From NCBI GenBank assembly GCA_007131625.1, contig SLQC01000074.1, forward strand, positions 1 to 11,859: a stretch of DNA of 11,859 nucleotides, in the 5' to 3' direction. Below the pieces are notes generated by a model. It was given only the letters and a program-made list of their open reading frames with translations, was not told where the DNA came from and ran no database searches. This DNA comes from Balneolales bacterium. GTDB taxonomy: Bacteria; Bacteroidota; Rhodothermia; Balneolales; Natronogracilivirgulaceae. The position numbers and the translations under genes are program-made. Of the stretch, positions 1 to 6,139 are shown piece by piece. The first letter of the stretch is position 1, and each line of letters starts with the position of its first letter.

Positions 1-40
1 AATCGACCGGAAATTCAATAAGAAAACAAAAAAGAGACCT

Positions 41-89
41 CCCCTCCAACTGATTAAAGATTTTTTGGTCAAATGAGATGAAGGAGGGG
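41..89 (-). terminator. Possible long-loop terminator hairpin beyond the PH-domain genes
   Basis: CCCCTCC (41-47) and GGAGGGG (83-89) are perfect 7-bp inverted arms separated by a 35-nt A/T-rich loop. Read on the minus strand, the second arm is followed after 7 nt (AGGTCTC) by a T-rich tract (TTTTTTGTTTTC), as expected for a terminator. It lies about 110 nt past the stop of the minus-strand PH-domain gene. The loop is much longer than in a normal intrinsic terminator, so it could be another RNA structure or chance. The rest of 1-198 is A/T-rich and shows no gene, tRNA or repeat that I can support. Confidence 0.3.
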
Positions 90-198
90 CGGTGAAATTA
101 AAAATCGCTCAATTTAGGTATCATAAATAAAAAAGTAGACTTCGTCATATTTTCTTTCTCTTCTTAAAGTGATAATGAATTTATGATTGAAATATATT

Positions 199-1737
199 CT
201 ATAACGAACCCGACGAGCCCCAATCCGGCCAATAGCCTTGCGTCACGCCCGGACGTTCGACCCTGTGCTCCGCACCATACCACCCGAGCCATTCGGACCG
301 CACTGATGCATCCAGATGATCCACCTGGAACATCGCCCCGCCGCTGCCAGACGCTACCGTTGCCATCACTGAACACAACTTTACCCTCCGCTGAAACCAG
401 TTGGCCAACACTGTGAGTGACTGAATACGCCTGCGGTGAAACACAACGGTTGATCGCGCCAGCCGCCGAAATCGCATAAACCCGTGCTCGCCGTCAAATC
501 CGGCCGCCGCATCCCTGTAGCGCACATATCCGATCACTCCCGCCGTCATTAAAATCACCGGGATCAGCCATAAAGCACCGAAATACCATGCCCCTACTGA
601 TGCCAGCAGTAGCGCCGGCACCACAGTTTTTATCTGATAGCGTAGAAAAGCCCGTCTCGGCGGTTTCACGCCCGGCAGATGCACATCGTAATCGGTCAGC
701 ATTTCTTTTAAAAACGTCTCCAGTTCCTGTTTGCGCATCAGTGGAGACACTACCGTCGTCTTGCCGCCTTCATCACCGAATCCGGCATTTTCCACATAAA
801 CCATCGCAAACCCGAGCGGTTGCCGCAAAATCCCCTCAACCACTCTAACAGCCTGAATTCTATGATAGGGAATGGTAATATGTTTCTTTTCGAACAATCC
901 GCGACGGATATGAAGCTCGCGGTCATTGCGAGATAGCGTAAATCCGGAGTAGCGCAGCAATGTTCCAAACACCGAAAGCAGCCACGCCGCCAGCACCGCC
1001 ACGACTGCCAGAGTTATCCAAATATCGGCAGTTACTCCGTCTGCATATGTTTCGATCCATTCTATGACCTGTTCTTCACTCACCACCTGGTTGATCTGTG
1101 CCATCACAGTACCGACGATCGACAGTGCGACACCGAAACTGCCCGCCGTACTGGCTGCGATTAGCAACCTTTTGCGCGACAACCGGTAAACCGGCCAGGT
1201 GATCTCTCTCTCAACATCCATTCCCGCGACACCCTCTTTCCGGGTCTCCACCTGCAAAGCTTCTTCAATAGCACGGGCGTCTTCTCTGGATATGGCACTG
1301 ATTGCTGCTTCGGGTGCGGATCCACCGGCGGTGAGCACATTCAGGCGCACCAGCCCGAACTGTCGTTGAACCGGTCCGGAACTTATGTCGATCGCCTGGA
1401 TTCTATCGCGCGGCACATACCGCTTTTTTCGCACAAAAAGACCCTGTTCGATGCGCAGCTCGTCTTCTTCCACCCGCCAGGTGAACCGGAGCCAGCTGAT
1501 GAATCCGAAACCCAGCAGTGCCAGCAGCATCAATGTAATCCCCTGCCAGGAAAAAAACGGTGAATTGCCACCCTGACCCAGGAAAAAGACCAGAATGATC
1601 GGTATGATCATCTCGCGCAGTGTTCGAAGCACAAAGGTGAATATGGCTACCGGGTGCTGACGATGCGGCACGCTGATCGGGTTTATGTTTTCACGATTCA
1701 ATTCGTGAGATCTGGCCGATTCTGTCGACTCATACAT
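199..1737 (-). CDS. YdbT-like membrane protein with three bacterial PH (bPH2) domains
   Basis: This 512-residue inner-membrane protein has alternating membrane and PH-like modules. Likely membrane segments are at about 30-54, 66-87, 190-212, 238-262 and 367-405 (a pair). PH units follow at about 83-165, 262-350 and 405-490. The first two carry the family signature: GLFVRKK...PRDRIQAI...QRQFGL near 99-129 and GLFEKK...PYHRIQAV...RQPLGF near 280-310. The third (RRRIQSL near 436) is more diverged. Length and layout match Bacillus YdbT (about 490 residues). The start is well supported: it overlaps the stop of the upstream YdbS-like gene by one base (TAATG), with GGAGG 7 nt before the ATG. The biochemical role of the family is not known. 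In Bacillus the ydbST pair has been linked to resistance to a membrane-active bacteriocin, so envelope protection is a reasonable but unproven idea. The last 23 residues form a W/G-rich tail of unknown role. Confidence 0.87.
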   Translation of the reverse strand: MYESTESARSHELNRENINPISVPHRQHPVAIFTFVLRTLREMIIPIILVFFLGQGGNSPFFSWQGITLMLLALLGFGFISWLRFTWRVEEDELRIEQGLFVRKKRYVPRDRIQAIDISSGPVQRQFGLVRLNVLTAGGSAPEAAISAISREDARAIEEALQVETRKEGVAGMDVEREITWPVYRLSRKRLLIAASTAGSFGVALSIVGTVMAQINQVVSEEQVIEWIETYADGVTADIWITLAVVAVLAAWLLSVFGTLLRYSGFTLSRNDRELHIRRGLFEKKHITIPYHRIQAVRVVEGILRQPLGFAMVYVENAGFGDEGGKTTVVSPLMRKQELETFLKEMLTDYDVHLPGVKPPRRAFLRYQIKTVVPALLLASVGAWYFGALWLIPVILMTAGVIGYVRYRDAAAGFDGEHGFMRFRRLARSTVVFHRRRIQSLTVLANWFQRRVKLCSVMATVASGSGGAMFQVDHLDASVRSEWLGWYGAEHRVERPGVTQGYWPDWGSSGSL

Positions 1738-2339
1738 TACAGATCCTCCCGCGCCACACGCGCATACTCTGAAATTTTATGCCGCAGATCGTCAGCCACC
1801 GGTTCGGAAAGTGCCGGGATTTCATGTACATCACCGGCTGTAGAGATGGTAACGGAGGCGAGTCCGAACTGTCGGTAGACCGGACCCTGACGGGTGTCTA
1901 CATGCTGAACTCTCTTGACTGGGATAAGGGTACGGGTGATCACAAAAAGCCCTCGCTGAAGATCGATTTCATGCCGGTCAACCCGGTAGCTCCACCGTTT
2001 CCAGCGGATATAGGGGATGACAGTCGCTTCCAGGAAGGTAAGAGTCAGAAAAAGCACACCCAGCAAATAGGCTGGCCATTCAGGAAGTGTCGAACTGCCT
2101 ATAGAAACGGCTCCGTATACCAAAGGGATGATCCAGTAGACCAGTGATCCGATTGATCCGGAGATACGCCAGGCATTGATCGCCTCCGGGGATAAACGGT
2201 TTTCCAATCCATTCGTGATCAGATCGGCTTGCCCTGCCTCCTCATCGCTCATCCCTGGCGCAGAGTGTTCTTCTCCACCACCTGCCGCGCCGGTCTCCGA
2301 TAGTTCGGTATTTGTGTACTTTTTGTCTTCAGCAGTCAT
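1737..2339 (-). CDS. YdbS-like membrane protein with one bacterial PH (bPH2) domain
   Basis: This 200-residue protein resembles Bacillus YdbS, the usual partner of YdbT. Residues 1-45 are polar and acidic with no signal peptide. The segment SPEAINAWRISG (50-61) leads into two predicted membrane helices (about 61-80 and 87-110). One PH unit (about 113-190) carries RGLF, PVKRVQHVD and QGPVYRQFGL, closely matching the first PH unit of the downstream protein (PRDRIQAID, GPVQRQFGL). The acidic N-terminal tail makes it longer than YdbS (about 160 residues). An internal Met30 (about 2252) would trim most of the tail, but its only G-rich stretch is too close to act as a ribosome site, so I keep the long start with some doubt. 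The stop overlaps the next start by one base. The start is 38 bp from the stop of the C26 gene, so cotranscription with it is likely. The two PH proteins probably form a membrane complex (inference). Confidence 0.85.
   Translation of the reverse strand: MTAEDKKYTNTELSETGAAGGGEEHSAPGMSDEEAGQADLITNGLENRLSPEAINAWRISGSIGSLVYWIIPLVYGAVSIGSSTLPEWPAYLLGVLFLTLTFLEATVIPYIRWKRWSYRVDRHEIDLQRGLFVITRTLIPVKRVQHVDTRQGPVYRQFGLASVTISTAGDVHEIPALSEPVADDLRHKISEYARVAREDL
1745..1749 (-). promoter_or_regulatory. Shine-Dalgarno (GGAGG) for the YdbT-like gene
   Basis: GGAGG sits on the minus strand inside the last codons of the YdbS-like gene, 7 nt before the ATG at 1737. It fixes the start and, with the TAATG overlap, points to translational coupling. 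It stands out because the other genes in the window have no comparable ribosome-binding site. Confidence 0.75.
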
Positions 2340-2377
2340 ATATGCGCTTGTTGCATAATTTTATGATGATGGGGATT

Positions 2378-3271
2378 TTATGAATTCGGCCACCCACCTT
2401 TACCGAATGGTGCATCCACACCCGGCGTGACCCACTTACGCGTCGTTACCGGTTGATTCCTGCGGCCGTCGGTATCACGATACAAAATAGCACATCGTAA
2501 CAGTTCATCAAACAGCCGTCTTTGCGACGCCATTTGTGGTAAATATTCCGGATGCCATTGCACACCAATCATAAAAGTACTTTCATGATGTTCGATGGCC
2601 TGAATCACGCCCCCTCGTTCCTTTCCGACCACCCGGATTCCCTTACCAGCTTGCCGGACCGCCTGTTTGTGCAGGCTGTTTACCCGGATGTACTCCGAAC
2701 TGATAATTGTCCGAAGCCGGCTTCCTTCTTCCAATCGCACCTGTTTCCGGGGGTAAATCGTCATTATATTCGGTTCTACTTCATAAAAAGAGGAGAGATC
2801 CCGGTAGAGTGTCCCGCCGTGATATACATTTATCAGTTGTGCTCCACGGCATATTCCCAACACCGGCAACCCGGCATCGATTGCGTGCTTTAGCAGCCGC
2901 CATTCCAGGTCATCCCGATTGAAATCAACGGTGATGGAGCCGGCGCTGAATACTTTACGCAGCAGTCCGATAAGTGGCATAAGGAGAAGCGTGATCCAGC
3001 GCTCTCCCCGGGGTTCATTTTCGTCAGGTGTGGTGCGAATGTTTTTCAAATCCATAAGCAGATCTTCATATCGACCCGGATCGATATCGGCCCCGCCACC
3101 GATAATCAGTCCGTGAGGTATGTCCACGGGAGATTTGCGACGCACCTTCTCAAAATTCGACGGTGTGATGCGGACCGGTTTCCCCCCACTGCGTTGAATG
3201 GCAAATTTAGCGGCCAGCCATGCGGCTGTTCCCCCCTTGTCCGGACCTGTTATCCATATTACCGGTTGCAT
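2378..3271 (-). CDS. Class-I glutamine amidotransferase / C26 peptidase (PuuD-like) paired with an amidoligase
   Basis: This 297-residue protein has the class-I glutamine amidotransferase/C26 peptidase fold. The nucleophile is Cys141 in GICRGAQ, with His240 and Glu242 in GVQWHPE completing the triad. IIGGGADIDP (56-65) and VNSLHKQAV (197-205) are typical of the PuuD/gamma-glutamyl hydrolase branch, and a synthase partner domain is absent. Such enzymes cleave gamma-glutamyl amide bonds; the substrate here is unknown. Residues about 88-115 hold an insertion with a strongly hydrophobic run (WITLLLMPLIGLL) between the GGGADIDP loop and the helix before the nucleophile. It may be an amphipathic or membrane-contacting helix. 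A polar tail of about 35 residues follows the catalytic domain. The gene lies 69 bp downstream of an amidoligase on the same strand, the arrangement described for Amidoligase_2 families, so it may hydrolyse or edit the amide product or supply ammonia (inference). The start has no Shine-Dalgarno, and a 14-bp palindrome lies 20 bp upstream. Confidence 0.9.
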   Translation of the reverse strand: MQPVIWITGPDKGGTAAWLAAKFAIQRSGGKPVRITPSNFEKVRRKSPVDIPHGLIIGGGADIDPGRYEDLLMDLKNIRTTPDENEPRGERWITLLLMPLIGLLRKVFSAGSITVDFNRDDLEWRLLKHAIDAGLPVLGICRGAQLINVYHGGTLYRDLSSFYEVEPNIMTIYPRKQVRLEEGSRLRTIISSEYIRVNSLHKQAVRQAGKGIRVVGKERGGVIQAIEHHESTFMIGVQWHPEYLPQMASQRRLFDELLRCAILYRDTDGRRNQPVTTRKWVTPGVDAPFGKGGWPNS

Positions 3272-3291
3272 GTGTTTATATCAATTGATGG

Positions 3292-3305
3292 CTTATGTAC
3301 ATAAG
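3292..3305. promoter_or_regulatory. 14-bp perfect palindrome upstream of the C26 gene (candidate operator)
   Basis: CTTATGTACATAAG is its own reverse complement and lies 20 bp before the C26 start, within the 69-bp gap after the amidoligase gene. A second perfect palindrome, ATCAATTGAT (3280-3289), is two bases away. Paired palindromes just before a start fit a dimeric regulator site, but no regulator gene is nearby and A/T-rich palindromes arise by chance. Confidence 0.3.
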
Positions 3306-3340
3306 TTTTCAATATGGTTGCTATTTTCATCATAACGAGA

Positions 3341-4351
3341 TCAATTCATAATGCGGGTACGCATTTCCCGCATCCATTTTTCAGTCCAGCTTTTGATAGG
3401 ATGCCGTTTTCTGTACAGGAAAAGCGTCTGCATCTCGGTCAATTTGCCGCCGGATTCCGCCAGGCGTTCGACCTGAACCCAGACATTCCATTCGCGGGTG
3501 AAAGTCCAGCCGGGATCGTCGATTGAACTGTTGGGAAGACGGTAGTGGAATGTCGGCCGTGGACGGATCAACTCGTCGGCCAAACGGCTGCTTACGCGAT
3601 CTTTATCAAGCCAGGCAAAAAGAGGGAGCATATCGAGCGGACGGTTGCGTGTCGGATTGAAAATGAGGTAATCGTCAATAATGCGTCCGGTGTCTGGATG
3701 ATATTCCGGATCCAGTACCTTGTCAACATAATTATCGGGAAATGGATCAATAAACGAAGTGATTTCGCGCATCATATCGATTTCATGGGACAGTCGCAGC
3801 CATTCATAAAGAAGCAGAAACGCCTGAAAATACCGAAGGATGACGCCGGGATCACGAGACGGTGTTTCGGGATTGAGATGGAGTCCGAATGCATTGAAGG
3901 GTGATGCGGATGTTCCTTTGCCGTGCATCCGGTAGATGGCTTTGCGCAGCTCCTCCAGTTCAGCAATCCGGTCAAATGTGACCGGCGGAAAGGAGACTTC
4001 AAACGGAACAAAAGGTTTTGCCGTCGACGCCAGCAGCTTTTCGACAGAACGCTGCCAGCGACTGTCGATCTCAATGCCGATATCTTCTCCAAACTTATGA
4101 AAATAATCAGTTTTGGCGAGTTTCTGCAGGAGAATCCAGTCCAATTCGATGTTAAAATCCCCGAGGCGGGTATTTCGGACATACTTCTTGTAGTCGCTTT
4201 CGGCCACCATTTCGCCTCCATAACACATGGTGACCAGGGAAGCAATCCGGTCGATCGGCAAACCTGAAAACTCAATCTCCAGTCCCATTTTCCGAAGCTC
4301 ACCACTGGCGTTTTTTGATTTCGGCGGAAACTGTACTGTATCTGATATCAT
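3341..4351 (-). CDS. GS-fold amidoligase (Amidoligase_2 family)
   Basis: This 336-residue protein is a member of the putative amidoligase family with a glutamine synthetase-like fold, predicted to form an amide bond between a carboxylate and an amine using ATP. Visible family motifs, in order, are GELRKMGLEIEF (17-28), with Glu25 and Glu27 as likely metal ligands; GDFNIELD (64-71); FEVSFPP (117-123); FGLHLNPE (155-162); PTRNRPLDMLPLFAWLD (233-249); and RPTFHYRLPNS (265-275). Length is normal and no key block is missing. The start is chosen because the PP...GELR leader ahead of GLEIEF belongs to the family. No Shine-Dalgarno is seen; an A-run precedes the ATG. There is no signal peptide, so it should act in the cytoplasm. 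The substrate is unknown. Related genes are known next to a thiol-peptidase-like glutamine amidotransferase, exactly the gene that follows here. It is the first gene of the minus-strand cluster and is divergent from lpdA. Confidence 0.88.
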   Translation of the reverse strand: MISDTVQFPPKSKNASGELRKMGLEIEFSGLPIDRIASLVTMCYGGEMVAESDYKKYVRNTRLGDFNIELDWILLQKLAKTDYFHKFGEDIGIEIDSRWQRSVEKLLASTAKPFVPFEVSFPPVTFDRIAELEELRKAIYRMHGKGTSASPFNAFGLHLNPETPSRDPGVILRYFQAFLLLYEWLRLSHEIDMMREITSFIDPFPDNYVDKVLDPEYHPDTGRIIDDYLIFNPTRNRPLDMLPLFAWLDKDRVSSRLADELIRPRPTFHYRLPNSSIDDPGWTFTREWNVWVQVERLAESGGKLTEMQTLFLYRKRHPIKSWTEKWMREMRTRIMN

Positions 4352-4467
4352 TTTTTTCTGCAGTCATCCGGATATAATTTCTGATCCGAAGTGTTAAAAA
4401 GGAAACCCGGAATCATCGGAGTCAGTCCGTCAGTATTCCTACAACTAAAGCGAAACAAACGTTCTCT

Positions 4468-4486
4468 GATAAAATCCACTTTTATC
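4468..4486. promoter_or_regulatory. Inverted repeat in the divergent amidoligase/lpdA spacer
   Basis: GATAAAA (4468-4474) and TTTTATC (4480-4486) are perfect 7-bp arms around the 5-nt centre TCCAC. They lie in the 220-bp spacer between two divergent genes, 85 bp before lpdA and 116 bp before the amidoligase start. A run of eight C (4496-4503) follows. A TATAAT hexamer occurs at 4373-4378, but I see no matching -35 or FCB-type promoter pair on either strand. The repeat could be an operator for one or both genes. Confidence 0.3.
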
Positions 4487-4571
4487 CTTAAATTACCCCC
4501 CCCAAGAATGTGCAGAGGCAACCGTAATTAATTAAAAACTAAACAATCGAAACAAAATCCGAAAACCTATT

Positions 4572-5993
4572 ATGGCGAAAGAATTTGATTTATGCGTGAT
4601 CGGGTCCGGACCCGGCGGTTATGTGGCGGCGATTCGTGCCAGTCAACTCGGTTTGAAAACAGCAATTGTAGAGAAACGTGACTTGGGAGGGGTATGTCTG
4701 AACATCGGATGTATACCAACCAAAGCGCTGCTGAAATCAGCTCAGGTTGCTGAATACCTGCAGCATGCCGACGAGTACGGTTTTGAAGCCGGCACTATTA
4801 AAACCGACTTCCCGAAAATTATCAAACGGAGTCGCGGTGCGGCCGACAAGATGAGCAAGGGTGTACAGTTCCTGCTGAAAACCAATAAAATTGAAATTAT
4901 TAAAGGTAAAGGAGTTTTTGCGTCGAAAAGCGAGCTTTCCATCCGGGATGGAAAAGACAAGGAAACCGAACGCATTAAGGCGAAACATTTTATCGTTGCA
5001 ACGGGTGCCCGGGCACGTGAGCTTCCGAGTCTGAAATTTGACGGCAAAACGATCATCGACTACGAACAGGCGATGAAACTGGAGAAACAGCCGAAAAAAA
5101 TGGTGATTGTCGGAGCGGGTGCGATCGGTATTGAGTTCGCCTATTTCTATCATGCCATCGGCACCGATGTGACCGTGGTCGAGCTGCAGAAGAATATCCT
5201 GCCGATAGAAGATGTTGATATTAGCAAGGAGCTTGAGAAAATCTACAAGAAGAAAGGGATGAAGATTCTGACCGAAAGCTCGGTCGAGAAGGTGGAGAAG
5301 AAAGGCAAGAAGGTCATCGCCACCGTAAAAACAAAAAAGGGCGAAGAGAAGATTGAGACGGATGTGGTCCTTTCGGCGGTCGGTGTCGTGGGGAATATCG
5401 AAGGACTTGGACTCGAAGATATCGGCGTGAAAGTTGAAGATGGCGCGATTCAGGTAGATCGCAAAACCTATCAGACCGGTGTAAAGGGTGTATACGCTAT
5501 CGGCGATGTGGCGGGACCACCCTGGCTGGCACACAAAGCGACCCACGAGGCACTGCGTTGTGTGGAGCGGATTGCCGGGCATGACCCGCAGCCGATCAAT
5601 TATGAAAACATTCCCGGTTGTACGTATTGCCAGCCACAGGTGGCATCGGTCGGACTCACCGAGGCGCAGGCCAAAGAGCAGGGATATAAGATCAAAGTCG
5701 CCAAGTTTCCGTTCCAGGCCAATGGTAAAGCAGTGGGTGCCGGTCAGATCGACGGTTTTGTGAAGGTTGTCTTCGACGAAAAATATGGCGAGTGGCTGGG
5801 TTGTCACATGATCGGAGCCGACGTGACTGATTTGATTGCCGAAGCGGTGGTGGCGCGTGATCTGGAGACGACCGGACACGAGATCATTCAGGCGATTCAT
5901 CCGCACCCGACGTTGTCGGAGGCCGTGATGGAAGCGGTTGCCGAGGCATACGGCGAAGGAGTGCACCTGGGCACACCTCCAAAAAAGAAGTAG
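4572..5993 (+). CDS. lpdA: Dihydrolipoyl dehydrogenase (E3)
   Basis: This 473-residue FAD-dependent disulfide oxidoreductase reoxidises dihydrolipoyl groups of 2-oxoacid dehydrogenase complexes or the glycine cleavage system, reducing NAD+. Domains in order: FAD-binding GSGPGGY (11-17); redox-active disulfide GGVCLNIGCIPTK (39-51) with Cys42 and Cys47; NAD-binding GAGAIGIEFA (181-190); second FAD motif YAIGDV (308-313); and a C-terminal dimer domain with HPHPTLSE (443-450), supplying the catalytic His445 and Glu450. All catalytic residues are present and the length is normal. The product is Lys-rich, with a short PPKKK tail. The start directly precedes AKEFDLCVIG, and the A-rich leader has no Shine-Dalgarno. 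No E1, E2 or lipoylation gene is adjacent, so it is a stand-alone gene probably serving several complexes. It ends at a strong terminator and is divergent from the amidoligase cluster. Confidence 0.96.
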   Translation: MAKEFDLCVIGSGPGGYVAAIRASQLGLKTAIVEKRDLGGVCLNIGCIPTKALLKSAQVAEYLQHADEYGFEAGTIKTDFPKIIKRSRGAADKMSKGVQFLLKTNKIEIIKGKGVFASKSELSIRDGKDKETERIKAKHFIVATGARARELPSLKFDGKTIIDYEQAMKLEKQPKKMVIVGAGAIGIEFAYFYHAIGTDVTVVELQKNILPIEDVDISKELEKIYKKKGMKILTESSVEKVEKKGKKVIATVKTKKGEEKIETDVVLSAVGVVGNIEGLGLEDIGVKVEDGAIQVDRKTYQTGVKGVYAIGDVAGPPWLAHKATHEALRCVERIAGHDPQPINYENIPGCTYCQPQVASVGLTEAQAKEQGYKIKVAKFPFQANGKAVGAGQIDGFVKVVFDEKYGEWLGCHMIGADVTDLIAEAVVARDLETTGHEIIQAIHPHPTLSEAVMEAVAEAYGEGVHLGTPPKKK

Positions 5994-6030
5994 ACGTCCA
6001 TTCCCGGATTATGCCGCATCAATACGAAAA

Positions 6031-6059
6031 CCGTCCTGATGACATGGGACGGCTTTTTT
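6031..6059 (+). terminator. Rho-independent terminator of lpdA
   Basis: CCGTCC (6031-6036) pairs with GGACGG (6047-6052) around a 10-nt loop. A C and six T (6054-6059) follow, and AAAA precedes the stem. It begins 37 bp after the lpdA stop. It also shows that an in-frame ATG at 6011 is not the real start of the next gene. Confidence 0.85.
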
Positions 6060-6064
6060 ACTTA

Positions 6065-6115
6065 GTGCGCCCCGGCAGGACGCATCCACTTGGGAGTGAA
6101 AGTCTCCTGTGTGCC
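6065..6115 (+). mobile_element. Likely 5' end remnant of a group II (IIC-like) intron
   Basis: The stretch begins GTGCG, the group II intron 5' consensus (GUGYG). TGCG (6066-6069) and CC pair with GG and CGCA (6081-6084), closing on CGGCA. A second hairpin follows, GGAG-TGAAAGT-CTCC (6093-6107), with outer pairing CAC (6087-6089)/GTG (6109-6111). From memory, this order of GUGYGCCC, GGCA, GCA and GGGUGARAGUCCC is the start of the Oceanobacillus iheyensis group IIC intron. Group IIC introns insert in sense just past terminator stem-loops, and here GTGCG starts 5 nt after the T-tract of the lpdA terminator. No intron-encoded reverse transcriptase, domain V or 3' end is visible downstream, so the copy would be a dead 5' fragment. 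GCC...GGC (6113-6127) may be a further helix. The exact 3' limit is a guess. Confidence 0.6.
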
Positions 6116-6139
6116 ATTATTTTTGGCTATGGATGTTTC

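Noticed and set aside
4737..5966. 409-codon open frame antisense to lpdA
   Set aside because: It lies wholly opposite a strongly conserved enzyme gene and its translation shows no family motif. It is a codon-bias shadow.
6011..6139. Longest in-frame start (6011) for the CotH-family gene
   Set aside because: It would put the lpdA terminator and the intron-like hairpins inside the coding region and bury the signal peptide 40 residues in.
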